DNA from: JASHVB01 sp963762885
GTDB taxonomy: Bacteria; Pseudomonadota; Alphaproteobacteria; Acetobacterales; Acetobacteraceae
DNA: 64,000 bases
Reading direction: 5' to 3'
Assembly: GCA_963762885.1 (NCBI GenBank)
Contig: CAVXNH010000098.1
Span: forward strand, 62,001-126,000
Positions 48,484 to 56,102 of this stretch are shown piece by piece. The notes below the pieces were generated by a model. It saw nothing but the letters and a program-made list of their open reading frames with translations, was not told where the DNA came from and searched no databases. How positions within the stretch are numbered: position 1 is the first letter of the stretch; each line of letters opens with the position of its first letter. Both the position numbers and the translations under genes were made by a program.

Positions 48484-49017
48484 ATGAACCGACGCGCGCT
48501 CCTTGCAGCGGCTATTACGCTGATGTCCGCGCCGGCTTTTGGACAATCGCACCAGCATGTTTGGATCGCCGATACGCGCACCGGATGCGGGATGTGGAGT
48601 GCAAGTCCGCAACGCGACGGTTCTGTCAAATGGTCAGCCGTATGCCAAAGCGGATTGCCTGCTAAGCCAAATATCCTGCAATGGATCCTGGACAGCAGGC
48701 CCTATGGGAACAGCGATGGGGAACCTCGGGAGGGGAGCGCACTTTCGACGGTCATGAGCGGTCACGGCGTTGCCGCGTGGGCCAATGGCGACCGGTACGA
48801 TGGTGAATGGCGCGATGGCCAAATCAACGGCCGTGGCGTTGCAATCCTGGCCAACGGCAATCGCTACGACGGGGAATGGCAGAACGGCCTCCCGAACGGC
48901 CACGGGTCGATGATGCAGGCCAATGGTGAGAGCTATGACGGCGTGTGGGTGAAGGGTTGCTACCGCGACGGAACCAAACGAGCTTTATTCGGTGTCGATC
49001 AATCGTCCTGTCAGTGA
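48484..49017 (+). CDS. Secreted MORN-repeat protein
   Basis: 177 residues. Signal peptide MNRRALLAAAITLMSAPAFG, cleaved near AFGQ. Then a cysteine-bearing segment TRTGCGMWSASPQRDGSVKW, and three MORN repeats: GHGVAAWANGDRYDGEWRDG, GRGVAILANGNRYDGEWQNG, GHGSMMQANGESYDGVWVKG. A second Cys pair (GCYRDG, SSCQ) may form a disulfide. MORN repeats mediate membrane or protein contacts; the exact role is unknown. GGAGA stands ten bases before the ATG. Confidence 0.85.
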   Translation: MNRRALLAAAITLMSAPAFGQSHQHVWIADTRTGCGMWSASPQRDGSVKWSAVCQSGLPAKPNILQWILDSRPYGNSDGEPREGSALSTVMSGHGVAAWANGDRYDGEWRDGQINGRGVAILANGNRYDGEWQNGLPNGHGSMMQANGESYDGVWVKGCYRDGTKRALFGVDQSSCQ

Positions 49018-49077
49018 GGGTAGCCCGATACACCGTCGGCCCGGCGCCGGGACCGAAGACCCGGAACCGGGCACGCT

Positions 49078-49902
49078 TCAGCCTTTGATGAATGTCAGCA
49101 GGTCGGCATTGATGGTATCGGCCTCGGTGGTCGGCATGCCGTGCGGAAAGCCCCGGTAGGTTTTCAGGGTGCCGTTCCTCAATAGCCCTGCCGACAGCGG
49201 CGCCGAGTCGGCATAGGGTACGATCTGATCGTCGTCGCCATGCATCACCAGGACCGGCACCGTGATCTTCTTCAGGTCCTCGGTAAAGTCGGTCTGAGAG
49301 AACGCGACGATGCCGTCATAGTGCGCCTTGGCACTGCCCATCATACCCTGACGCCACCAGTTCCAGATCACACCCTGCGACGATTTCGCACCGGGCCGGT
49401 TGTAGCCATAGAATGGTCCGGCCGGCAGGTCGTAATAGAACTGTGCGCGGTTGGCGGCGAGCGCCGCCTGAAGGCCGTCGAACACGTCTTTGGGCAGGCC
49501 AGCAGGATTGGCCGCCGTCTTGACCATCAGCGGAGGCACGGCGCTGATCATCACGGCCTTCGCTACGCGGCTGTCCCCGTGGCGGGCAACGTAATGCACG
49601 ACCTCGCCGCCGCCGGTCGAGTGGCCGACATGCACGGCGTTCCTAAGGTCGAGATGCGCCGTCAGTGCAGCGAGGTCGTCGGCGTAGTGGTCCATGTCGT
49701 GCCCATCGCCAGCCTGGCTCGATCGGCCGTGGCCACGCCGATCATGTGCGATCACCCGATAGCCGTGGTGCAGGAAGAACAGCATCTGGGCGTCCCAATC
49801 GTCCGCCGACAGCGGCCAGCCATGGCTGAATACGATGGGCTGACCCGCCCCCCAATCCTTGTAGAAGATCTCGGTACCGTCCTTCGTGGTGATCGTCGGC
49901 AT
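49078..49902 (-). CDS. Alpha/beta hydrolase (non-haem chloroperoxidase/arylesterase type)
   Basis: 274 residues. Catalytic triad: Ser in VGHSTGGGEVVHYVA, Asp in VMHGDDDQIVPY, His in YRGFPHGMPTTEADT. Oxyanion segment FSHGWPLSADDWDAQMLFFL. The family hydrolyses esters and shows perhydrolase/halogenation side activity. AGGAGG is nine bases before ATG 49902; an in-frame TTG three codons earlier is less likely. Confidence 0.92.
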   Translation of the reverse strand: MPTITTKDGTEIFYKDWGAGQPIVFSHGWPLSADDWDAQMLFFLHHGYRVIAHDRRGHGRSSQAGDGHDMDHYADDLAALTAHLDLRNAVHVGHSTGGGEVVHYVARHGDSRVAKAVMISAVPPLMVKTAANPAGLPKDVFDGLQAALAANRAQFYYDLPAGPFYGYNRPGAKSSQGVIWNWWRQGMMGSAKAHYDGIVAFSQTDFTEDLKKITVPVLVMHGDDDQIVPYADSAPLSAGLLRNGTLKTYRGFPHGMPTTEADTINADLLTFIKG

Positions 49903-49911
49903 GACATCCAA

Positions 49912-50466
49912 CCTCCTTGCTGTTTCAATTCCACTTCATCCAACCGCGGCACTTCGCGGCGGAGCCTCGGACTTCGGATGATTCCGTTACGCGCATGGAC
50001 TTGGGACATGGCACGTGAGGGAGACGTGTCGCAGGCTTGCTACCGACAGGCATGGCGGCATCGGGCGTCCCCTGCCTTCCGACGGGCGCGAGATGCGCAC
50101 GCGGAAACCATCTGGTGCGCGCGTGCGGCAATCCGAATTAAGCGTTGTGAATCATTGTGGCCAGGCTCGGCCAGACGTATCCGGGCCGCATTGACGGGAT
50201 CTTCCAGAGCACCGTCCGGGCTCCCGCTTGACGGCGTTTCACAAGACCTGGGTGTGATTATGGCGGGGCGTATAGAAGGATATTCCGGAGCGTTGGAGCT
50301 TCTTCAGTGCTCTGTGCCGGAATAGCTGGCGGATGGGGTGTCTGTCGTGTTAAACCGGCAATATGTTGATTTAACTACATATTATTTTCGGCTTAAGAGT
50401 TCGTTACCCGTAGCGTTGCCCGTTGGGTGGTAGGACGGGCGGGGACCATGCCCCGCCGTGTTCCTG
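49912..50466. other. Non-coding stretch at the left edge of the mobile element
   Basis: No supported gene. From 50340 to 50410 the base composition turns AT-rich (TTAAAC, ATGTTGATTTAACTACATATTATTTT), unlike anything to the left. This is the likely left boundary of the integrative element. I could not find a direct repeat matching the right boundary near 59261. Confidence 0.5.
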
Positions 50467-51009
50467 TCAGGCTGCCAGTAGGAGTTCCGCTTCATCCGCA
50501 AAGGGGATGCGTTCCCCTCGAATCAGCGGTTCATCGGCGACATCGCCCGGAGTGATCAAGCAACCGTTCCGCAGATCGCGAACCTCTGCGAAGCGGTCTG
50601 GTCGGATCACACCGCGATGGAACCACCAGGAGCCACCCTTGCGCTCCGGCGCGCCTCCCGTTGCCTCTGCCTCGATTTCCGACGCCAACGCATCAGCGTC
50701 ATCCTCCGCAGCTTCGCCCAAGCGCTTGCGAGCGAAGGTGGACCAGCGGACAAGGCGCTTGCTCAGAGGTGAGATGGCGACCTGGATACGTATCTCCCGC
50801 TTGTCCAGGTCCAACCCGTGCCCAGCCGGATCAAGGTCAGTGGTCAACCACACAACGCCCAGCATGTAGCGAGGTGGCGAAATGAGCCGTCCGTTGCATC
50901 CCACCGCTGGGGCAACCTGAACCTCGCCGCTGTCCAGTCCGTTGGCGAAGATGCTCGGGAGGTGGACCCGTCGTGTGTAGTGATAGAGGGGCAGTCGGGG
51001 GGCGTTCAT
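50467..51009 (-). CDS. Unknown protein, possibly ADP-ribosyltransferase-like
   Basis: 180 residues. The N-terminus LPLYHYTRRVHLPSIFANGL and the later VVWLTTDLDPAG resemble the pattern of small ART-fold proteins (DarT-like and related), which open with a Y-H-x-T segment. Then KREIRIQVAISPLSKRLVRW, an acidic helix EAAEDDADALASEIEAEATG, and WWFHRGVIRPDRFAEVRDLR. No experimentally known family could be named. It overlaps the excisionase-like gene upstream as ATGA, so both are co-translated. As cargo of a mobile element it could be a toxin or anti-phage effector; this is inference. Confidence 0.55.
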   Translation of the reverse strand: MNAPRLPLYHYTRRVHLPSIFANGLDSGEVQVAPAVGCNGRLISPPRYMLGVVWLTTDLDPAGHGLDLDKREIRIQVAISPLSKRLVRWSTFARKRLGEAAEDDADALASEIEAEATGGAPERKGGSWWFHRGVIRPDRFAEVRDLRNGCLITPGDVADEPLIRGERIPFADEAELLLAA

Positions 51010-51221
51010 GCTGCACCCCGGAGATCAGCGGCAGGCAAAGTGGTCACGTGGGCCTTCAACGTAGGCCAGTCGATTAAGGTGGTGCGCCCTGCCTTCCGAA
51101 ACGTAATGCTACCGGCAGCAGCGAGCCGATAGAGGCTTGACCGGGAAAGCCCTGTGCGGGCCGTCGCGGTGGGGATAGTAACAGTTAAGGGTTCGGTGGT
51201 GTCAGTCGGGTTGCTGTGCAT
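51006..51221 (-). CDS. AlpA/excisionase-like helix-turn-helix protein
   Basis: 71 residues. HTH_17-type winged helix: ATARTGLSRSSLYRLAAAGS followed by ITFRKAGRTTLIDWPTLKAH. Such proteins direct excision or control the genes of integrative elements and phage satellites. Between this start and the paired palindromes at 51360-51459 lies a perfect 9-bp hairpin (51255-51276) that could act in the 5' leader. Confidence 0.82.
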   Translation of the reverse strand: MHSNPTDTTEPLTVTIPTATARTGLSRSSLYRLAAAGSITFRKAGRTTLIDWPTLKAHVTTLPAADLRGAA

Positions 51222-51254
51222 GCGGTGGTTCTCCTGTTCATGGTATCTCTCCTA

Positions 51255-51276
51255 GTCCCCCGAGCCATCGGGGGAC
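51255..51276. promoter_or_regulatory. Hairpin in the leader of the excisionase-like gene
   Basis: GTCCCCCGA, four-base loop GCCA, TCGGGGGAC: perfect 9-bp arms, 34 bp upstream of the gene start. Without a U-tract it may be an attenuator or protein-binding site. Confidence 0.55.
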
Positions 51277-51359
51277 GGCGGCATAGAGACATCGCAACGG
51301 GAGCGTGTAAATCGGGAAATTAAAGGTGCTGACTGCACTTTTTCGCCCCTGCATAACGT

Positions 51360-51387
51360 TTGTCCGGAAGTGCACATTTCCGGACAA
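51360..51387. promoter_or_regulatory. 28-bp palindrome, copy 1
   Basis: TTGTCCGGAA and TTCCGGACAA, 10-bp arms around an 8-bp centre GTGCACAT. Same total length and outer sequence as the second copy; centre to centre distance is 72 bp. Lies upstream of the excisionase-like operon, as expected for an operator or recombination site. Confidence 0.75.
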
Positions 51388-51431
51388 TCATTTTGGTAAG
51401 TGATGGAAAAGGCTGCGGATTGCCGGCGCGG

Positions 51432-51459
51432 TTGTCCGGAAACGTGTGTTTCCGGACAA
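51432..51459. promoter_or_regulatory. 28-bp palindrome, copy 2
   Basis: TTGTCCGGAAAC and GTTTCCGGACAA with centre GTGT; with one more base each side the arms become 13 bp perfect. The conserved part shared with copy 1 is TTGTCCGGAA-N8-TTCCGGACAA. Seventy-two bp is about seven helical turns, so two dimers could bind the same face. Confidence 0.75.
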
Positions 51460-51596
51460 CCTCACTGACAATTACAAATCGGTAATCTAACGAGACTGCC
51501 TTTGTCGTATGAGATGGCACTATCTAGACGCGCTTTATGCGCGCGACCGGACCGTGTAGTGCTTACGCTTCACAGCGGCGACCACTGGGGGGCGGA

Positions 51597-52052
51597 GTGA
51601 GACGTGCTCTAGCTATCATTCTGACTACCTTCGCATTTGGTTCGATTGCCCGCGCACAATCGCTCGACCAGCAAGAGCGATGCGCGCAACAGGCAAAGCG
51701 CACCTATGCAGAATTGGACGCGCAGAACCGCACGGATACGCAAAGGATGGGCCTTAAAACAGTAAACATCTCAGGCGACTATCAGAGCCACTACAACGTG
51801 AAACTCGGCAAATGCCTCATGCTCATCGAGAGGACCGATATGCTGGACTCGCAATCTATTACGACCGCGTATGTCGTGGATGCAAACGAGCGCCGACAGT
51901 ATGCGATCTACGTTTGGATGAGCAGAGAGGGAAAGAAATATTGGGAAGTCCCGCCCATGGCGTGCGAGTTGACTCCTAGCTTTCGTGAGAAACGTTCGTG
52001 CAAGACGCGCGAAGAGTTCGACGATTTCATAGCGCCTTACATGGAGGAATGA
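51597..52052 (+). CDS. Small secreted protein of unknown function
   Basis: 151 residues from GTG 51597. Signal peptide RRALAIILTTFAFGSIARAQ, then QSLDQQERCAQQAKRTYAEL, YQSHYNVKLGKCLMLIERTD, VDANERRQYAIYVWMSREGK, and a final segment with two cysteines (MACELTP, RSCKTREEFD). Four cysteines suggest disulfides in the periplasm. I do not recognise the family. It lies inside the mobile element, divergent from the excisionase operon, so it may be cargo. Confidence 0.65.
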   Translation: MRRALAIILTTFAFGSIARAQSLDQQERCAQQAKRTYAELDAQNRTDTQRMGLKTVNISGDYQSHYNVKLGKCLMLIERTDMLDSQSITTAYVVDANERRQYAIYVWMSREGKKYWEVPPMACELTPSFREKRSCKTREEFDDFIAPYMEE

Positions 52053-52233
52053 ATGTCGGTTCCCGCTTCCTCACGATCGGCACCGTCCCCGGTTGCACTG
52101 CACCGTAACGCTACCACAACAGTGCGGTGGTGTCTCGGGGGCTGTCGGTGTTTCCGATAGGAGCAACTACGGCCCGATGTCGCGTCGAAGCGCCTTGGCA
52201 GTCGTAAGCGCGCCCATTTTCTGCTAGGATCAG

Positions 52234-52485
52234 ATGGCAACGAGTTGGGAGGTCATTGAAACCATGTTCGGGAGACTAGAAACGCCCAACGGCGAGAGAA
52301 TTGGCTACTTCGAGGGGGGCGGTGTGCGGCACATACTCGCAGGTTTCGGAAACCAGATCAGGCACGGACTTGCGTTCTCAGGCGACGGTTCGCCAGATTA
52401 CGTTCTGCGCCATATCGAGATTGGTAAGCTTGTGTCAAAATGTGAGTCTTGGCCGGTTTGGAAGGTCAGCGGCGGTCTGACCTAG
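52234..52485 (+). CDS. Small unknown protein
   Basis: 83 residues: MATSWEVIETMFGRLETPNG, GYFEGGGVRHILAGFGNQIR, SPDYVLRHIEIGKLVSKCES. Protein-like composition but no strong ribosome site and no known domain. Convergent with the next membrane protein, overlapping by four bases. Confidence 0.4.
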   Translation: MATSWEVIETMFGRLETPNGERIGYFEGGGVRHILAGFGNQIRHGLAFSGDGSPDYVLRHIEIGKLVSKCESWPVWKVSGGLT

Positions 52486-52676
52486 TGGTGCTTGAGAGCC
52501 AGGAGATCGTGTAGTTCAAAGCCGAGCAAGCAGCCAGCGATTGGCGTGACGACAAGTGCTGCGCCACACACAAAGCGCGGTGCACCTTTCTCCGTGAGGG
52601 CCTTCATAATACGCCAGCCTGCGAAGAAACCCCCGATGAGGCCAAAGAAGCCGAAGAAGAATTGCGTCTCTTGCAC
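52482..52676 (-). CDS. Small two-helix membrane protein
   Basis: 64 residues with two hydrophobic segments: FFFGFFGLIGGFFAGWRIM and FVCGAALVVTPIAGCLLGF. No known family. Short membrane proteins are common in phages and satellites; role unknown. Confidence 0.5.
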   Translation of the reverse strand: MQETQFFFGFFGLIGGFFAGWRIMKALTEKGAPRFVCGAALVVTPIAGCLLGFELHDLLALKHH

Positions 52677-52776
52677 GGTGTAGGGTCCCCATGTTTGTCT
52701 CGGTAGTCTTCCGCTCTCAGTGTGCTATGACAACGCCCCTTGAAGCGCCAGCACGCTGCCCGGAAAGGGTCTCCCC

Positions 52777-53376
52777 ATGAACCCCACGCCTCCATTGGCC
52801 ACCACGAAACGTCCCTCCGCAGGACGGTCTGCGACCTATCTAACTGGCGCAGCCGGCGAGGGAATGGCGCAAGTGCATCTGCTCATGCGAGGTTGGGTCG
52901 CTGCGAATGTCAACGCATCGATCCGGAATAACGCGGGGTTTGATCTCACGGCCACGAAGGCGGATCGCACTGTAACGATCGCGGTCAAGAGCATCGGACG
53001 CGGACAGACCAACGCGCAGTGGGGACGGCCTAAGACAAATTCATCGGGAAAGGATACGTTGTTCGCGGGCAATACCTATCCGAATTTCGTAGTCTTCATA
53101 TGGTTTATCGGCGCGGATGACGCTCCGACCGAGCATCGCGTGTTTATAGTCCCTACTGATATTGTTGACCGCGATGTGCTTGCGGCACACTATCATTGGC
53201 ATTCTCACAAGAGGCGCGATGGCGCGCCTCGCGCTGATACCGGAGCCGTTTCTATTGGCTTCAAGGGAAACGATACTGCGGGTAACATATCGTCTAACTT
53301 CGCCCAGAAATGGCACAGCTATGAGAATGCATGGGGGCTGCTTGAGGCTACGAAAACGGATGTCGGTCAGCCATGA
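52777..53376 (+). CDS. PD-(D/E)XK-like nuclease domain protein
   Basis: 199 residues. The segment AAGEGMAQVHLLMRGWVAAN carries a Glu on a helix, followed by NNAGFDLTATKADRTVTIAV and KSIG: this is the E...D...x-V-K layout of restriction-endonuclease-like folds (about residues 28-72). The second half, FVVFIWFIGADD and EHRVFIVPTDIVDR, resembles the conserved tail of single-domain PD-(D/E)XK proteins such as those that act on DNA ends or as defence proteins. The catalytic Asp and Lys are visible; no helicase or methylase partner is near. Defence or element-mobility role is possible. Confidence 0.6.
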   Translation: MNPTPPLATTKRPSAGRSATYLTGAAGEGMAQVHLLMRGWVAANVNASIRNNAGFDLTATKADRTVTIAVKSIGRGQTNAQWGRPKTNSSGKDTLFAGNTYPNFVVFIWFIGADDAPTEHRVFIVPTDIVDRDVLAAHYHWHSHKRRDGAPRADTGAVSIGFKGNDTAGNISSNFAQKWHSYENAWGLLEATKTDVGQP

Positions 53377-53725
53377 CATTTGGTTATCGGGATGGGACCC
53401 GTTCGAGTTTGGGTCCCCACTCTTTTTCTGAATGTGCAAATTATGAATTGTGCGGCTGACACTAAATGAACGCCCGACCACCCCCATCCCATTACCCCTT
53501 TTGAGCCTCCAAAAGGGGACCCGTTCCGCGCGCCATCCCGCGCGACAAACTGAGAGTAATCGCTCGCGCCACCCGGCGCGGTGAGGCTACTCGGCAGACA
53601 GGACCATGCGCGCTAGCGTCGCGCGCCGTGCTGTCCTGATCGTCAGAGATGCCAGATGATCAAAGCCACGACATACAGTCCCGCCGCTTCTATGAGCAAC
53701 ATGAGCAACGTGAGCACACTAGGCA
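53377..53725. other. Intergenic region with two hairpins
   Basis: No gene supported. CCCCTTTT-gagcctcc-AAAAGGGG at 53498-53521 is a strong hairpin that may end the nuclease-like transcript. A longer imperfect palindrome around 53604-53640 (AGGACCATGCGCGC and GCGCGCCGTGCTGTCCT) lies after the 3' end of the integrase gene on the minus strand and may be its terminator or part of an attachment site. Confidence 0.55.
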
Positions 53726-54625
53726 TCATGCACCGTCTTGGAGATAGGTCGCGCTACTGTCATCCGGCATCGCATGCGCGTAACGGCTGGTCGTCTCTAG
53801 GCTGGCGTGCCCCACCGTATCGCGAACCACGTGAACGGGTGCGCCGTGGCGCAGCGCATGGCTCACATGGGCGTGGCGCAGATAGTGTGTCGATATCGCG
53901 TCAGACAGGCCAGCGCAGGTAGCAGCAGCCTTGACAACGCGGTGCACGCTACTGCGGTCCATGGTTCCACCCTCCGCGGACTCGAACACTGCATCGTCGG
54001 GACCCGCATTGCCGCGAAGGCTGATCAGATCGCGGTAGACGTTAGGAGGCAGCAGCACGGCGCGTGTCTTCCCGCCCTTTCCAAATACGGTGATCTGTCC
54101 AGTCTCACCGCGCGCGACCACGTTGCGCCAGCACAGCGCCGCGACTTCCGACACGCGCAGGCCGGCATAGTAAGTCAGCCGCAGCAACGTGCGGTCACGT
54201 GCCGACTGTGCTCCATCGATCAATCGCACCACGTCCGCCTCAGTCATGATCCGCTCGGCCAAGGTGTCTTCCACCCGTGGCAGTGTCAGTGCGCCTCCAA
54301 CGTCGAAGGGGATGTAGCCTAGCCGCAGTGCGAGCGTCAGCAGCGACTTCACGGCTGCCAGCTTGCGATGTTGGGTGGCAGTCGCAAGGTGTTCCGGCGA
54401 GGACGCAGGGCGTGCCAGAGACGCTGCATAGGCTTGCAGATCGGGATAGGTGATATGGCGCAGCGGCTTTCCAACAAAGGCCAGCATGGCAGCCGCGTCC
54501 GCTGCGTAGGCAGCGCGCGTGTGTTCGCTGCGATGCTTGGCAAGCCAGATCGCAATCATCTGCGCATCAGACGACGCTTGCGCAAGGATCGGGGTGTAGG
54601 TCGGAAGTGCTGGGGTGTTTTCCAT
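53726..54625 (-). CDS. XerC/phage-type tyrosine recombinase (integrase)
   Basis: 299 residues from ATG 54625 (an upstream ATG at 54682 would add 19). SAM-like N-terminal domain: IAIWLAKHRSEHTRAAYAAD. Catalytic domain: Arg in YYAGLRVSEVAALCW, Lys in TVFGKGGKTRAVLLP, His-x-x-Arg in STHYLRHAHVSHALRHG, His in DTVGHASLETT, Tyr nucleophile in SRYAHAMPDD. All active residues are present. It probably integrates and excises the surrounding element. It is transcribed toward the nuclease-like gene and lies between that gene and the primase. Confidence 0.92.
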   Translation of the reverse strand: MENTPALPTYTPILAQASSDAQMIAIWLAKHRSEHTRAAYAADAAAMLAFVGKPLRHITYPDLQAYAASLARPASSPEHLATATQHRKLAAVKSLLTLALRLGYIPFDVGGALTLPRVEDTLAERIMTEADVVRLIDGAQSARDRTLLRLTYYAGLRVSEVAALCWRNVVARGETGQITVFGKGGKTRAVLLPPNVYRDLISLRGNAGPDDAVFESAEGGTMDRSSVHRVVKAAATCAGLSDAISTHYLRHAHVSHALRHGAPVHVVRDTVGHASLETTSRYAHAMPDDSSATYLQDGA

Positions 54626-55640
54626 GAGTGCAACATAACCTGAGTTCTGGTGCATTGGCAAGTAACAAACGACGAGTTTCATTCATTGGACTCTTTCAGC
54701 GCAGTAGAATCTTTCAAGTCTACTTCAGAGTCGGATATTTTGATTGAACAGGGTGTGCGGAGGATCAGTCACACGCGCCCGTTCGATTCGAAATGGGGGC
54801 GTTCCCGCTGAACGACGCTGTGCTGGCAGGGTTGGCGAGGTGGTGGCGTCCGGCGGATCGACGCCGGGGCGTGCCGGACGTGGGGGCGACGGTGGCGGGG
54901 TGTCTGTGACGTGGCGAGGAGTTTAGCAAAATTCGGACCCCGATCACGCTGGCGCGGCGCAAATCGATGTCCTTGGTCTGCCTCCTGCCGACGTCGTCAA
55001 CGGTGCTGGTCGGAGGGAGCGGGGGTCATCCTGGCAGCGGGAAGCCTCCGGACGTGGTCTGCGATCGTTTTAGGCGAGGATCAGCCGGCGAATGGTGGGC
55101 AAGCGCGGCCTGGGGTGCCTGTTGCATGAGAGGCCGCGCCACCGTCCTCCTGGTGTGCAGATCGGCGGTGCCGTGCTGGGTGGGGTGGCGCGGCGGGGGG
55201 GCTGTCCTGTGCTGACGTCGGGGTGACGCGTGGTGCTGCGCCACCGTTCCGCCGCGTCAGGTGCTGGCGTCCAGCAGGATCGGCGCGGCGACGTGGCGCT
55301 GGTTTTCGCGTCTCGCGTATCTCGATCTATGGGACTCCGTCACAGTTGATCAAAATATGTGCAAATGATGAAATGTAAGGCAATGCAATTTTCGGACTTC
55401 GGCTCCGGCGCGGCGGATCGGCTCGGCGACGTCGGCATGCTTGCTGGTGCTGACGTTCGCGTTCGGACCGCAAGGGCTGGCGGAGAGCGGTCCAAATCGA
55501 TGCCTGCGATATATGCCGTCCGTAGCTACGGTTTTCGTTCGTTGCTATGTTGATGTCCATCTGACCGGTCCGTAAGCCGTTGATTTTGCTTCCTGTCACA
55601 ACGGTCACATTCTAATTAGACCGCTTGTTCCAAGAATCTG
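54626..55640. other. Long non-coding region upstream of the integrase
   Basis: About 1 kb without a supportable gene. Overlapping short frames on both strands have skewed composition (runs of Gly, Arg and Val). Before 55330 the DNA is very GC-rich, then turns AT-rich (GATCAAAATATGTGCAAATG). It may hold the integrase promoter, a small RNA, or an attachment site. Confidence 0.5.
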
Positions 55641-55655
55641 CTGTCTAGAACTACC

Positions 55656-55846
55656 ACGGAACAGAATAACAAGAGTCACAACCTTTTTAGAGAGCTAGGA
55701 GAATAGGAGTATGTGTCTCTCCTGGGGCCTCCCCCACCGCTAGGACCAATGGCCATGACCACCGGTCACCCCACCCGCAAGACACACACCCCGCCGCCGC
55801 CAGGATTTACCTGAAAAGGCTGTGACTTCTTGTTATTCTGTTCCGT
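55656..55846. repeat. 191-bp element with near-perfect 32/33-bp terminal inverted repeats
   Basis: The left arm begins ACGGAACAGAATAACAAGA and ends CACAACCTTTT; the right arm is its reverse complement apart from one extra A and one A/G change. The 126 bp inside has no open frame of note. The form resembles a MITE, but no target duplication is seen (flanks CTACC and TGCAG). Alternatively it is a regulatory or origin structure of the element. A perfect 9-bp palindrome (GTTGCAGTC-cca-GACTGCAAC, 55845-55865) starts at its right tip. Confidence 0.8.
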
Positions 55847-55865
55847 TGCAGTCCCAGACTGCAAC
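55845..55865. promoter_or_regulatory. 21-bp palindrome next to the inverted-repeat element
   Basis: GTTGCAGTC, spacer CCA, GACTGCAAC. Perfect arms; typical of an operator for a dimeric regulator. Confidence 0.55.
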
Positions 55866-55939
55866 TTTTCGGAACAACGTCGTCACACACGCCAGATCGG
55901 CTTGTTACGTCGTGACGCAGGACCACCAGGACGACCTGG

Positions 55940-56100
55940 AGGAGCGGACGTCCATGACGACCAGGGCGGCCTGGGGGAGCGGACGTCCATGACGACCAGG
56001 GCGACCAGGGCGACCGGGAGGAGCCGGGAGGAGCCGGGAGGAGCGAGGAGCGGGGAGGAGCGGACGTCCATCATGACCTGGAGGAGCAGACGTCCATGAC
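55940..56100. repeat. Iteron-like repeats beside the primase gene
   Basis: Four copies of a 12-bp motif, GGACGTCCATGA at 55946, 55981, 56062 (GGACGTCCATCA) and 56088 (AGACGTCCATGA), each preceded by GGAGC. Between them lie GGGAGGAGCC-type short repeats. The core GGACGTCC is itself palindromic. Located directly after the 3' end of the replication gene, they could be the origin recognised by the primase-helicase. Confidence 0.65.
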
Positions 56101-56102
56101 CG

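Noticed and set aside
53656..53922. Plus-strand 88-codon frame at the integrase end
   Set aside because: Mostly antisense to the conserved catalytic end of the integrase.
54775..54800. tRNA T-arm-like GTTCGATTC
   Set aside because: No acceptor stem, anticodon arm or D-arm can be paired around it.
55940..56100. CRISPR array
   Set aside because: Repeats are only 12 bp with irregular distances and repeated sequence in between; no cas genes.
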